The notes beneath the pieces were generated by a model, which saw only the letters and a program-made list of their open reading frames with translations, was not told where the DNA came from and searched no databases. Of a DNA stretch of 64,000 nucleotides, positions 9,020 to 18,082 are shown one piece after another. Within the stretch, counting starts at the first letter, position 1. Every line of letters starts with the position of its first letter. The DNA is from DASUAS01 sp963819475 (GTDB taxonomy: Bacteria; Actinomycetota; Acidimicrobiia; IMCC26256; DASPTH01), in NCBI GenBank assembly GCA_963819475.1, contig CAWFWE010000003.1, forward strand, positions 310,001 to 374,000. Direction: 5' to 3'. A program made the position numbers and the translations under genes.

Positions 9020-9597
9020 ATGGTGCTCCCTCCCGACGTCGCGGTCGTGCTGGTGCGCCACGGCGAGACGGAGTGGAGCAGCTCCGGGCGTCACACGTCG
9101 TACACGGACGTCCCGCTGACCGAGCGTGGACGCGAGCAGGCGCGGTCGCTCGCGACCCGCCTCGCCGGCATCGACTTCACGCTGGTCCTCACGAGCCCGC
9201 GCCGACGCGCGCGGGAGACGGGCGACCTCGCCGGGCTCGGTGCCCGCGCCGAGGTCAGCGACGACCTCGCTGAGTGGGACTACGGCGAGTACGAGGGCCG
9301 CACGAGCGCCGAGATCCGCGCCGAGGTTCCGGACTGGACGATCTTCACCCACGGTGCGCCGGGCGGCGAGACCGCCGAGCAGGTGGCCGCGCGCGCCGAC
9401 CGGGTGCTGGCGCGGGCGGAAGCGGCCGGTGGCGTCGTGGCCATGTTCTCCCACGGGCACTTCCTACGTGTGCTCGGGGCGCGCTGGATCGCCCTGCCCG
9501 CACCGGGCGGGGCGCTCCTCGGTCTCGACACCGCGACCCTCAGCTTCCTCGGCCGTGAGCGCGCGCGCAGCGCGTCTTGCGCGTGTGGAACTCGTGA
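9020..9597 (+). CDS. Histidine phosphatase (phosphoglycerate mutase-like), frameshifted C-terminus
   Basis: Histidine phosphatase superfamily enzyme. The catalytic motif is LVRHGETEWSSSGRH near the start, followed by TSPRRRARET, the acidic EWDYGEYEG segment and the second histidine in MFSHGHFLRVL. The reading frame breaks at a (GC)5 run, 9559-9568. Removing one GC gives GRERAQRVLRVWNS and a TGA stop at 9595-9597, the ending expected for this family. As written, the frame runs on into the next gene. It is probably a small-molecule phosphatase of about 192 residues. Confidence 0.78.
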
Positions 9598-9631
9598 GGC
9601 GACCGGCGCGCGGGTTCGCGAGCGTGCGCTG

Positions 9632-10767
9632 ATGCCGTCGGTCGGGAGTCGCACGGTCACCGAGCTGATGGTCCGCCACGGGCACGAGCAGGTCGTGTTC
9701 GTCGCCGACGCGGCCGCGGGCCTGCGCGCCGTGATCGCGGTCCACTCGACCGCGCTCGGCCCGTCGCTCGGCGGCGTGCGGTTCCGGCGCTACGACCGCG
9801 ACGTCGACGCGCTCGCCGACGCGCTCCGGCTGTCGGAGGCGATGTCGCTCAAGGCCTCGCTCGCCGGCCTGCACCAGGGTGGAGGGAAGGCGGTCGTCCA
9901 GTGGGACGATCCCGACCGCCCCCGGCCCCCGGCGCTGCTGGAGGCGCTGGGCCGTGCGATCGACGACCTCGGCGGTCGCTACCTCGCGGCCGAGGACGTG
10001 GGCGCGACGACCACCGACATGGACGCGCTCGCACGCGTCACGCCTTGGGTGACCGGGGTCGATGTGCGGGCGGGTGGCTCGGGCGACCCGTCTCCGGTGA
10101 CCGCGTTCGGCGTGGTCTGCGCGATGCGTGCTGCGGTGCAGGAGCTCGACGGCGTGCCGTCCCTCGAAGGTCGCAGCGTGCACGTCGTCGGCGTCGGGCA
10201 CGTCGGCGCGCCGCTCGTCGGCCTGCTGGTCGACGCGGGTGCGGTCGTGTCGGTGAGCGACGTGTTCGCCGATCGGGTCGACGCCGTCGTCGCCCGCCAC
10301 GGCGTCGCGGTGCACACGCCGATCGCGCGCTCGACGTCGCTTGCGACGTGCTCGCACCGTGCGCGCTCGGCGGGATCTTCGACGACGTCACCATCCCCCG
10401 CCTGCAGTGCGGCGCGGTCGTGGGTGCGGCGAACAACCAGCTCGGGAGCGACCTCGCGGCCGAGCAGCTGGCGGCGCGCGACGTGCTGTTCGTCCCCGAC
10501 TTCGTGGCGAGCGCAGGCGGCATCATCAACATCGCCGAGGAGTTCGTCGGCTACGACCGTGTCCGTGCGCTCGAGCACACCGCCGGCATCGAGCAGACGA
10601 CCTCGCGCGTGCTCCGGGCCGCTCGCGACCGCGGCGTCACCCCGCAGCGCGCCGCCGAGGACCTCGCCCGCGATCGCATCGCCCAGGAGGGCGCCGGCCG
10701 CCGCTGGGAACCCGGCGATCCCGCCGCGTGGACCAACGGCGCGCCGCTCACCCGGCTGCGCCCGTAG
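9632..10767 (+). CDS. Leu/Glu/Phe/Val-type amino acid dehydrogenase, frameshifted
   Basis: NAD(P)-dependent amino acid dehydrogenase of the leucine/valine dehydrogenase group. Conserved stretches are GPSLGGVRFR, the substrate lysine region SLKASLAGLHQGGGKAV, the Rossmann motif VVGVGHVGAPLVGLLVDAGA, APCALGGIFDD, AANNQL and FVPDFVASAGGIINIAEE. The frame changes between 10318 and 10330: VAVHTP ends one frame and DRALDVACDVLAPCALGG continues in another. A single missing base repairs it exactly. Loss of one CG from a nearby CGCGCG run is a second option. It catalyses reversible oxidative deamination of a branched or aromatic amino acid; the exact substrate is unresolved. Confidence 0.8.
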
Positions 10768-10839
10768 CCACATCTCCCCCGCAGGTTGCGTCGCTCGTAC
10801 GTCCCCACGACGTTCCAACGACGCACGTTCGGATGGTGG

Positions 10840-12165
10840 CTAGCGCATGTTGCCGGTGTGGCCGAGGGAGTAGCGGCCGGGCTGGGGCCAGACGGTGAGA
10901 CCGTGCGGCTCCTTGCCCACCGGGATCTTGGTGACGTTCCCCGACGCGGTGTCGATGGCGTACACGACGTCGTCATAGCGACCGCTGAGCCACAGCACCT
11001 TGCCGTCGGCGCTGACGTTGCCCATGTCGGGACTGCCGCCACCGGGGATCGGCCAGGTGACGGTCACCGCCTTGGTCGCGTAGTCGATCACCGACACGCT
11101 CCCCGGGCCTCCCGGCGGGCCGCCCACGTGGTCGCTGCCGCGGTTGGCGACGTAGAGCTTGGTGCCGTCGCGGCTGGGGTAGAGCCCGTGGGTCCCGATG
11201 CCGGTGGGGATGAAGCCGGTTTCGGTGAACGAGTTCGGGTCGATGGTGTAGACGCCGCCGCGCATCATCTCGGCGACGTAGAACGTGCTGCCGTCGGGCG
11301 ACGAGCGGATGTCCTGCGGCATCCCGCCCTGGCTCAGCGTGAGGTAGCCCACCACCGACCGGTTCAGCACGTCGATCTTCACCAGGCTGCCCTGGAATTC
11401 GCAGGTGAAGATCACGTACCGGCCGTCGATGGTGAAGTCGGCGTGGTTCACACCCGCGCACTGCGGCACGTCGAGCGACGACTGGACCGCCATCGTGTGC
11501 GGGTCAAGGAAGTCGAGCCGCTTGCGAGCCTCGGCCACGTTGATCGCGTACTTCCCGTCGGGCGTGAAGTACATGTTGTAGGGGTCGTCGACGGTCATCG
11601 ACGCGCCGGGCTTGCCCGTGGTCGGGTCGATGGGCGTCAGCGTGCCGTCGGGAGTGCCCTCGGCATTGTTGGTGACCCAGAGCGTCTTCAGATCCCAGCT
11701 GGGCACCACGTGCTGCGGGTTCAACCCCACGTCGAAGGTGTCGACGACCTTCATCGTCGAGGGATCGATCACCGACACCGTGTTCGACGCCCGGTTCGGC
11801 ACGTACACGCGCGGCAGCGCATCCTTGACCGCGTCGCTCATCTTGCCGGTGGCCGTCTCGCTGTAGAGGTTCGACGGGTCGGGCACCCCCGGCATCCCGG
11901 GGATGGTGTCGATCTTCTTGGGTGTGGTCGTCGGCGCGGCGGTGACGCTGGTGGCGCCGGTGCTGCCCGGGACGGTGGTGGGCGTCTGCGCGTTGCCGGA
12001 GCCGCCGCCGTCGCTGCACGCGACCGCGAGGAGCGCGACCCCGGTCACGACGACGACGAGGTGACGGGCCCACGACAAGTCGGAGCTGTTGAGCCAGCGG
12101 CGGAACCGGGGGCGCTTCGAAGACAACGCGGACCTCGTGGACGGGCGGCCGGGAACCCGTGACAC
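10840..12165 (-). CDS. YVTN-type beta-propeller lipoprotein
   Basis: About 440 residues. After a GTG start at 12165 comes an arginine-rich segment, then a hydrophobic helix ending in the lipobox LLAVAC. A Thr/Pro-rich linker leads to a seven-bladed-type repeat region with recurring units such as RVYVPNRASNTVSVIDPST, TLWVTNN, VIFTCEFQGSLVKIDV, FYVAEMM and KLYVANRGSDHV. This is the surface-anchored YVTN/NHL beta-propeller architecture, usually a binding or scaffolding protein rather than an enzyme. No partner is evident. It faces the dehydrogenase gene with a 72-nt convergent gap. Confidence 0.82.
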   Translation of the reverse strand: MSRVPGRPSTRSALSSKRPRFRRWLNSSDLSWARHLVVVVTGVALLAVACSDGGGSGNAQTPTTVPGSTGATSVTAAPTTTPKKIDTIPGMPGVPDPSNLYSETATGKMSDAVKDALPRVYVPNRASNTVSVIDPSTMKVVDTFDVGLNPQHVVPSWDLKTLWVTNNAEGTPDGTLTPIDPTTGKPGASMTVDDPYNMYFTPDGKYAINVAEARKRLDFLDPHTMAVQSSLDVPQCAGVNHADFTIDGRYVIFTCEFQGSLVKIDVLNRSVVGYLTLSQGGMPQDIRSSPDGSTFYVAEMMRGGVYTIDPNSFTETGFIPTGIGTHGLYPSRDGTKLYVANRGSDHVGGPPGGPGSVSVIDYATKAVTVTWPIPGGGSPDMGNVSADGKVLWLSGRYDDVVYAIDTASGNVTKIPVGKEPHGLTVWPQPGRYSLGHTGNMR

Positions 12166-12218
12166 TACGCGGCCGGTTCCGCCGGATCGGGGCACCGCAC
12201 CCCGGGGCCAGGCCCGGA

Positions 12219-12911
12219 TCAGGTGATCTCGACCCGCCACCCGTCGTCGAGCATGAGGAGGCGGTTGCGCGGTCCGGGCCTGCTCGTGTCGAGGTCGTCG
12301 TAGGCCGCGTCGCCCTGCCAGATCGAGGCGATCCCGCCTTCCACGCGCGCGATGTGGGTGATGTAGATCTGCGGCTCGCGGGTGCGCGCGGCGTCGAGGG
12401 TGGCGCCGACGGTCGGGTGCTCGCTCAGCAGCCGCAACGTCATCCAGGTGGGAGGGATGAGCTCGATCTCGCCGGAATCGCGCCGGGCCACGGCCTCGGC
12501 CGGTCGGATCCACCGGTGCTCGTGGATCTCACCGTCGTCGACGGTCACCGCACCTTCGGGGGCACGGGTCATGAAGAACCAGGTCGAGAAGCGCCGGGCG
12601 GCGAGCGCGCCCGGCGTCCAGTGCGCGAACCAGACCAATCCCTCCGGGTCGACGACCAGCCCGGCCTCCTCCTCGGCCTCGCGCACCGCCGCGGTGCGGG
12701 CAGCCTCCGTGACCCGCGCGTCGTCGGTCGTCACCTCGCCCCCCGGGTAGTCCTCGGGATCGATCCGGCCACCGGGGAACACCCACGCGCCACCCGCGAA
12801 GGCCAGCTTCGAGTTGCGCCGGAGCATCAGCGTCTCGAGCCCGCCCGGCGCGTCCCGCAGGAGCACGACCGTCGCCGCGGGGATCGCCGGGGGCAGCTCG
12901 TCGTCGGGCAC
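12219..12911 (-). CDS. Nudix hydrolase with expanded Nudix box
   Basis: A 230-residue Nudix-fold hydrolase. The box starts at FPGGRIDPEDYPGGE and ends at AAVREAEEEAGL, with about 15 extra residues between the glycine pair and the catalytic REAEEEAG helix. This insertion is seen in the NUDT7/NUDT19-like group that acts on CoA derivatives or larger nucleotides. The N-terminus PAATVVLLRDAPGGLETLMLRR supports the assignment. It probably cleaves a nucleoside diphosphate-linked compound such as CoA; the substrate is inferred by family only. Confidence 0.82.
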   Translation of the reverse strand: MPDDELPPAIPAATVVLLRDAPGGLETLMLRRNSKLAFAGGAWVFPGGRIDPEDYPGGEVTTDDARVTEAARTAAVREAEEEAGLVVDPEGLVWFAHWTPGALAARRFSTWFFMTRAPEGAVTVDDGEIHEHRWIRPAEAVARRDSGEIELIPPTWMTLRLLSEHPTVGATLDAARTREPQIYITHIARVEGGIASIWQGDAAYDDLDTSRPGPRNRLLMLDDGWRVEIT

Positions 12912-13011
12912 CTCACGGACCCTATCGGGGGGCGTCGCGTGGCGTCGCCGGCGTGCGAGTCCGAAGGCCCTGAGCTAGTTTCACGCCGCCCATCCATGCC
13001 GGGAGCTGCCG

Positions 13012-13884
13012 ATGAAGCCCGCACCGTTCGAGTACCACGCACCCGAGTCGCTGGGTGACGTCACCGCGCTGCTCGCCGAGCACGGCGACGACGCCAAGGT
13101 GCTCGCCGGTGGTCAGAGCCTCGTGCCGATGCTGGCCCTGCGCCTCACCCGGTTCGACCACATCGTCGACCTCAACCGGGTCGACGAGCTCCGAGGCGTC
13201 GAGCGGTCGAACGGCACCCTCACGGTGCGGTCGATGACCCGCCAGAGCGACGTCGAGCACGACACCGCTGCCGGGGAGGCGGTGCCCCTGCTCGCCCAGG
13301 CCATCCCGCTGATCGGCCACTTCCAGATCCGCAACCGGGGCACGGTGGGTGGCTCCATCGCCCACGCCGACCCTGCCTCGGAGCTCCCGGCCGTCGCCCT
13401 CGCCCTCGACGCCGAGCTCGAGGTCGTGGGCCCGAACGGCACCCGCCGCGTCCCGGCCGCCGAGTTCTTCGTCGGCACCTGGACCACGACCGTCGAAGCC
13501 GACGAGATCCTCAGCGCGGTGCACTTTCCGGTGTGGCCCGGTCGGGCCGGCTTCGCGGTCGAGGAGGTCGCCCGGCGCAGCGGCGACTTCGCCCTCGCCG
13601 GCGTCGTCGCCGCGGTCGAGCTCAACGACAAGGGAGCGGTCGAACGTTCGGCCATCTCCTTCCTCGGCATGGCGTCCACCCCGGTGCGTGCCCGCACCGC
13701 CGAGGCGCAGCTCAACGGAGCGTCGCCGAGCGCGCCCGACCTCACGGAGATCGCACGGCTCGCGGTCACCGACACCGAACCGACGGCGGACGTGCACGCG
13801 TCGGCCGAGTACCGCCAGTACGTCGGTGCGCACCTCATGGAGCGCGCCCTCGACCGAGCCCTGGGAGCAGCACGCCGTGGCTGA
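13012..13884 (+). CDS. FAD-binding subunit of a xanthine/CO dehydrogenase-type enzyme
   Basis: A 290-residue CoxM-like flavoprotein subunit of the molybdenum hydroxylase family. FAD contacts are AGGQSLVPML (about residues 33-42) and TVGGSIAHADPASELP (about 110-125), followed by the C-terminal CO_deh_flav domain. GGGAGCT precedes the ATG. The 3' end overlaps the Fe-S subunit gene by 8 nt, so the two are co-translated. It should pass electrons from the iron-sulfur subunit to an acceptor. The molybdopterin-binding large subunit is not encoded nearby. Confidence 0.9.
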   Translation: MKPAPFEYHAPESLGDVTALLAEHGDDAKVLAGGQSLVPMLALRLTRFDHIVDLNRVDELRGVERSNGTLTVRSMTRQSDVEHDTAAGEAVPLLAQAIPLIGHFQIRNRGTVGGSIAHADPASELPAVALALDAELEVVGPNGTRRVPAAEFFVGTWTTTVEADEILSAVHFPVWPGRAGFAVEEVARRSGDFALAGVVAAVELNDKGAVERSAISFLGMASTPVRARTAEAQLNGASPSAPDLTEIARLAVTDTEPTADVHASAEYRQYVGAHLMERALDRALGAARRG

Positions 13885-14362
13885 GCACGCCATCTCGTTC
13901 ACCGTCAACGGCCGCGAGCACTCCGGCCGCGCGGAACCACGCAAGACGTTGGCCGACTACCTCCGCGAGGACTGCGGGCTCACGGGCACGCACTTGGGGT
14001 GCGAGCACGGCGTGTGCGGCGCGTGCACGATCCTGGTCGACGGCGCGGCGGTGCGCTCGTGCCTCATGTTCGCGGTGCAGGCCGAGGGCGCCGATATCAC
14101 CACCATCGAGGGCATCGGTCCCGCCGACGGCGGCCTCGGCCCGGTGCAAGAGGCGTTCCGCCAGGCCCACGGGCTCCAGTGCGGGTTCTGCACGCCCGGG
14201 TTCGTCGTCAGCGTGCACGCGTTCCTGGAGCAGAACCCGAACCCGAGCCTCGACGAGATCCGCGAGGGCCTCTCCGGCAACCTCTGCCGGTGCACCGGCT
14301 ACCAGGGGATCATCAAGGCCGTGCAGATCGCGGCCGAGTCGATGAGCGCGACGACGTCGTGA
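13877..14362 (+). CDS. 2Fe-2S subunit of a xanthine/CO dehydrogenase-type enzyme
   Basis: A 161-residue CoxS-like subunit with both cluster domains. The plant-type site is GCEHGVCGACTILVDG plus Cys in VRSCLMF (about 45-75). The alpha-helical site is CGFCTPGF and CRCTGYQGI (about 100-150). The GTG start at 13877 lies inside the end of the flavoprotein gene, and its own stop overlaps the next start (GTGA). It relays electrons between a molybdenum centre and FAD. The expected large subunit is absent from the window, so the partner must be elsewhere or is lost. Confidence 0.9.
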   Translation: MAEHAISFTVNGREHSGRAEPRKTLADYLREDCGLTGTHLGCEHGVCGACTILVDGAAVRSCLMFAVQAEGADITTIEGIGPADGGLGPVQEAFRQAHGLQCGFCTPGFVVSVHAFLEQNPNPSLDEIREGLSGNLCRCTGYQGIIKAVQIAAESMSATTS

Positions 14363-15063
14363 GCACGGAGCTCGCAACGCCCGACGGCGCGATGGAGATC
14401 TACGAGGCAACGCCCGACGGCGAGCCGCGGGGCGCGATCATCGTCGTGCAGGAAGCCTTCGGTGTGAACGACCACATCCAGGACGTCGCCCGGCGTGTCG
14501 CCGCCGCGGGCTACCACGCCGTCGCCCCGGCACTCTTCCACCGCGCGGGTGGGGGCACCGCGCCCTACGACGACTTCACGAAGGTCATGCCGCTGTTCGA
14601 AGGAGTCACCGACGACGGCATCCTGGCCGACGTCGACGCGGCGGTCGCGCACCTCGAGGATTCGGGGTTCAGCCGGGAGCAGATCGGCATCGTCGGGTTC
14701 TGCTTCGGTGGCCGGGTGACATTCCTCGTCGCGGCCCGCCGGAAGCTCGGCGCTGCGGTCGGGTTCTACGGAGGTGGTATCGCCGCACCGGGCGGCCTGC
14801 CGTTCCCACCGCTGATCGGGGAGTCCTCGTCGCTGCAGACCCCCTGGCTCGGGCTCTTCGGCGACCTCGACCAGGGCATCTCGATCGAGAGCGTGGAGGA
14901 CCTGCGGACGGCCCTGGGCGATGCGCCGGTCCCGGCCGACATCGTCCGCTACCCCGACGCCGAACACGGGTTCCACTGCGACGCCCGCGAGGGCTATCAT
15001 GCCGAATCGGCCGCCGACGGGTGGCAGCGCGCCCTCGAGTGGTTCGGCACCCACCTCGGCTGA
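14359..15063 (+). CDS. Dienelactone hydrolase family protein
   Basis: A 234-residue alpha/beta hydrolase. The nucleophile elbow is GFCFGGR with Cys115, as in dienelactone hydrolase. An Asp in LFGDLDQGI and a His in EHGFHCD complete a plausible Cys-Asp-His triad. The oxyanion-side motif QEAFGVNDHI is also conserved. The GTG start overlaps the Fe-S subunit stop, so it belongs to the same operon and may act on the product of that oxidoreductase. The substrate is not defined by the sequence. Confidence 0.87.
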   Translation: MSTELATPDGAMEIYEATPDGEPRGAIIVVQEAFGVNDHIQDVARRVAAAGYHAVAPALFHRAGGGTAPYDDFTKVMPLFEGVTDDGILADVDAAVAHLEDSGFSREQIGIVGFCFGGRVTFLVAARRKLGAAVGFYGGGIAAPGGLPFPPLIGESSSLQTPWLGLFGDLDQGISIESVEDLRTALGDAPVPADIVRYPDAEHGFHCDAREGYHAESAADGWQRALEWFGTHLG

Positions 15064-15166
15064 GGCCCGCCTCGCGAACCTTTACCGAGTCTTGTCCCCT
15101 GCGGGGTCGCACACGGGCCCGCCGTCCGCGAGACTCGTGACGGGGTTGGGGACGGAGGAGGCAGGC

Positions 15167-16009
15167 GTGAGGCGCACCGACGAGCAGGCCAGGGCGACCG
15201 GCTGGGCCTGGCGATGGACCGGCTGGGCATCGTGGCCGATCTCCGCGGCCGTCCTGTGGGTCTGTGCCGCCGCCGTGGTCCTCGACGTCACGACGTCGTG
15301 GCTGGGCGAGCCCGCGTGGTACCTCGGGCGGATCTCGCTGTCGCCCGCGCTCCCGCTGGCCGCGCTCCTGGTCGCGTTGATCGGTCCCGGCAACCTCGGG
15401 TGCTCCCGTCGGAGCCTCCGCGCCTGGCGCGAGTTCCTGCTGCTGGGCGGCCCGATCGTGCTCGTGTGGTGCATCTCGTACCCGCGGTCGGTGGCCGAGT
15501 GGCGCGACGTCGAGGGGATCGTCGTCGCGGTGGCCGGCGAGGAGCTCGTCTACCGGCTTGCGGCGGTCCTCCTGATCGGCGCCGCGTGCGCGCGGCTCGC
15601 CGGTCGCAACTGGCGCGACACCGCCGCGTGGGGGACCGGACCCGCGGTCGGCGGCCTCGTCGGTGCGGGACTCGTGTTCAGCGCGCTGCCCGGGCACGTT
15701 GACCAGATGACCGGCGCCGCGAACATCGTGCCCTTCCTGAGCCTGGCCGTGCTCCTCGGGTACGTGGCGCTGCGTTCGGGCTCGTTGCTGCCGGGCTTCC
15801 TCGTCCACCTCACCATCGATCTCGCCGCGCTCGCGTTCTTCGCCGGCGAGCTGCCCGGCGGGTTGCGGGTCCTGGTCGACGTCGGTGCGCTCGTCGGCGT
15901 GGTTCTCGGTCTCATGCTCGCCGGGCGCCGCCTCGGCCTCCGCCGCCGGGTTCCACGGGTCATCGACCTGCGCAGCACCGAGCGCGCGGTCACGCCGGTC
16001 CCGAGCTGA
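15167..16009 (+). CDS. CPBP-family intramembrane metalloprotease-like protein
   Basis: About 280 residues with roughly eight membrane segments. The CPBP/Abi signature is present: the glutamate pair in VAGEELVYRL, a histidine in FSALPGHV and a C-terminal HLTIDLAA. These residues form the putative active site of Rce1-like proteases. I chose the GTG at 15167 because GGAGGAGG lies 5-12 nt upstream; an in-frame GTG at 15137 is the alternative. Members process membrane-associated peptides or serve in immunity to bacteriocins. No partner gene is seen here. Confidence 0.78.
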   Translation: MRRTDEQARATGWAWRWTGWASWPISAAVLWVCAAAVVLDVTTSWLGEPAWYLGRISLSPALPLAALLVALIGPGNLGCSRRSLRAWREFLLLGGPIVLVWCISYPRSVAEWRDVEGIVVAVAGEELVYRLAAVLLIGAACARLAGRNWRDTAAWGTGPAVGGLVGAGLVFSALPGHVDQMTGAANIVPFLSLAVLLGYVALRSGSLLPGFLVHLTIDLAALAFFAGELPGGLRVLVDVGALVGVVLGLMLAGRRLGLRRRVPRVIDLRSTERAVTPVPS

Positions 16010-16020
16010 TCCCGGCCACC

Positions 16021-16993
16021 GTGCGCCGCGTCCTCCTCGTCACCCCGCCCGGAACCGACCTGCACGACACCGGGCGGGGACATCCGGAGCGGCCGGCGCG
16101 CATCGGCGCGGTCCTCGCCGGCGTCGAGGACGCGCAGCTCGAGGACGCGCTCACCACCCGCACCGGTCGCGACGCGACCCGCGCCGAGCTCCAGCTCGTG
16201 CACGACGCCCGCTACCTCGACGCGCTCGAGGAGTTCGCGCGGGCCGGTGGCGGTCACCTCGATCCCGACACCGTCGTCGCGCCCGGCTCCTACGCCGTCG
16301 CCAGCCGGGCCGCCGGCTGCGGCCTCGAGGCCGTGGACGCTCTCGCGCGCGACGAGGCCGACGCGGCGTTCGTCGTCGTCCGGCCGCCGGGCCACCACGC
16401 GACCCGCGCGCGGCCAGGGGTTCTGCCTGTTCAACAACGTCGCCGTCGCCGCGGCCGCGCTGGTCGCGCGGGGGGAACGTGTCGCCGTCGTCGACTGGGA
16501 CGTGCACCACGGCAACGGCACCCAGGACATCTTCTGGGACGATCCGAACGTCCTCTACGTGTCGACGCACCAATACCCCGCGTATCCCGGTACTGGGCGG
16601 GCCGAGGAGACGGGCGGCGCACATGCGCCGGGCCTCACGCTGAACTTCCCCTTGCCACCGGGCGCCACCGGCGACGTGGCGCTCGACGCCATCGACCGGG
16701 TGGTGGCACCCGCCGTCGATCGCTTCACGCCCACCTGGGTCCTCGTGTCGGCGGGGTTCGACGCCCACCGCGCCGATCCGCTGGCCGACCTCGCCTGGAG
16801 CGCGGGCGACTACACCCTCCTCACCACCCGCGTGCTCGAGCTCGCGCCGGGGCCGGGCCGGACGGTCGCGTTCCTCGAGGGCGGCTACGACCTCGACTCG
16901 CTCCGGGCGTCGAGCGCGGCGACCGTGGCGACCCTCGCCGGCGTGACGCGGCGAGCGAGCCTCCGACCAGTGGTGGGCCCGGGCGCGCCGTGA
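16021..16993 (+). CDS. Histone deacetylase-like (AcuC/AphA) amidohydrolase, frameshifted
   Basis: Zn-dependent deacetylase fold. The N-terminal part gives HPERPARIGAVL and RPPGHHAT. The remainder, in another frame, gives GFCLFNNVAVAAA, the metal motif VDWDVHHGNGTQDIFW, STHQYPAYPGTG, SAGFDAHRADPL and EGGYDL. The break is at the (CG)4 run 16405-16412. Adding one CG produces the canonical HHATRARGQGFCLFNN. The restored protein is about 324 residues, the normal length for acetoin-utilisation or acetylpolyamine deacetylases. All catalytic residues survive on either side of the break. Confidence 0.8.
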
Positions 16994-17026
16994 TCGCGCG
17001 GACCGAGCGTGCGCTCACGGGCTGAG

Positions 17027-17683
17027 TCAACGGTCGAGCAGCGTGACGACCTGGTCGTCGCTCGTCGGCCGGAAGTCGACGTACCACTGGCCGATGGCAC
17101 GGAACGGCTCCGGGGTCGCTGCGCACACCACCGCGTCGGCGACGTCGCCGAGCTCGACCGCCGTCGACCGTGGTGCGACCGGGGTGGCGACGACGACCCG
17201 GCGCGCTCCCTGCGCGCGGGCCACGAGGATCGCGGCCCGCGCCGTGCTTCCGGTGGCGAGCCCGTCGTCCACCAGGATCGCAGTGTGCCCGGTCAGGGGC
17301 ACGCGCGCACGACCGGCGCGCAACCGCTGCGCCCGTCGGTCGAGCTCGCGCTGCTCGCGCGCCGCGACTTCTTCGAGCTCCCCGTCGGTGATGCGCAGCG
17401 CGTCGATCACCTCGTAGTTGAGGATGCGGGCGCCGCCCTCGCCGATCGCCCCCATCGCCAGCTCGGGCTGTCCGGGTGTCCCCAGCTTGCGCACGATGAT
17501 CACGTCGAGCGGTGCGCCGAGGGCGTCCGCTACCTCGACGCCGACCGGCACGCCGCCGCGGGGGAGAGCGACGACGACCGGGTCAGGGTCGAGCTCGCGC
17601 CGGGTGCTCAGCAGCGCGGCCAGTGCCGCACCGCCGGCCTGGCGGTTCGGGAACGGGACTACGGGGCCGGAGCCGGACGCCAT
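17027..17683 (-). CDS. Phosphoribosyltransferase-domain protein
   Basis: A 218-residue type I phosphoribosyltransferase. The PRPP loop is AILVDDGLATGST (about residues 137-149), with the upstream ALPRGGVPVGVEVA and IIVRKLG segments. Proteins of this kind are often found beside general-stress genes in actinobacteria and have no settled substrate. It sits next to csbD and the sigma operon, which suggests a stress-related role by context only. It is convergent with the deacetylase gene, with 33 nt between stops. Confidence 0.82.
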   Translation of the reverse strand: MASGSGPVVPFPNRQAGGAALAALLSTRRELDPDPVVVALPRGGVPVGVEVADALGAPLDVIIVRKLGTPGQPELAMGAIGEGGARILNYEVIDALRITDGELEEVAAREQRELDRRAQRLRAGRARVPLTGHTAILVDDGLATGSTARAAILVARAQGARRVVVATPVAPRSTAVELGDVADAVVCAATPEPFRAIGQWYVDFRPTSDDQVVTLLDR

Positions 17684-17728
17684 GGCGACTCCCCTCGCCG
17701 AGCGGCGCGTCCATTGTGGCCCCGACGG

Positions 17729-17932
17729 TCACCGATCGCCCGTGAGCTTCTCCTTCGCGGCGTCGATCGCCTGCTCCGCCTTGTCCTTGAGCTCGCCGAC
17801 CTTCTCCTTGGCCGTGCCCGAGGCGTGGTCCACCTTGCCTTCGTTGCGCAGCGAATCATCGTCGGTGACGTCGCCGGCCGCTTCCTTCAACTTGCCCTTG
17901 ACCTGTTCTGCCTTGTTACCGAGCTCGCTCAT
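17729..17932 (-). CDS. CsbD-family stress protein
   Basis: A 67-residue hydrophilic, helical protein rich in Lys, Glu and Ala. It has the CsbD pattern NKAEQVKGKLKEAAGDVTDD followed by GKVDHASGTAKEKVGELK. CsbD proteins are induced in the general stress response of Bacillus and actinobacteria; their molecular role is unknown. GGAGG lies 6-10 nt before the ATG. A SigB/SigF-like promoter (GTTTG, 15 nt, GGGCAG) lies 36 nt upstream of the start. Confidence 0.9.
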   Translation of the reverse strand: MSELGNKAEQVKGKLKEAAGDVTDDDSLRNEGKVDHASGTAKEKVGELKDKAEQAIDAAKEKLTGDR

Positions 17933-17967
17933 GTGATCCTCCGGATCGAGGGGCTGGACTTCGTGGT

Positions 17968-17993
17968 CTGCCCGACGCTCCGCGCGAGCAAAC
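17968..17993 (-). promoter_or_regulatory. Candidate SigB/SigF-type promoter of csbD
   Basis: On the minus strand GTTTG is followed after exactly 15 nt by GGGCAG, close to the SigB/SigF form GTTT-N14-16-GGGTA. The -10-like box ends 36 nt before the csbD ATG. Two other promoters in this region have the same spacing, which strengthens the call. Confidence 0.6.
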
Positions 17994-18016
17994 TCGGCGC
18001 ACGATGCCGGCACTGC

Positions 18017-18042
18017 GGTTGCCCTCGCCGAGCGGTGGGTAG
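18017..18042 (+). promoter_or_regulatory. Candidate SigB/SigF-type promoter of the small stress gene
   Basis: GGTTG, a 15-nt spacer and GGGTAG lie 41 nt before the ATG at 18083. This agrees with the mycobacterial SigF consensus (GGWWT-N16-17-GGGTAY) except for slightly shorter spacing. It is divergent from the csbD promoter in the same 150-nt region. Confidence 0.65.
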
Positions 18043-18082
18043 ACCGAGCCCCAGACCGTTTCGAGGATCCGGAGGTGCCGTC

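Noticed and set aside
9020..10380. A natural phosphatase-dehydrogenase fusion
   Set aside because: An alternative frame ends the phosphatase normally with RVLRVWNS and TGA, and the dehydrogenase has its own ATG at 9632.
10768..10839. TGCGTCG/CGACGCA inverted repeat between convergent genes
   Set aside because: The arms are only 7 bp with a loop of more than 25 nt, too weak to call a terminator.
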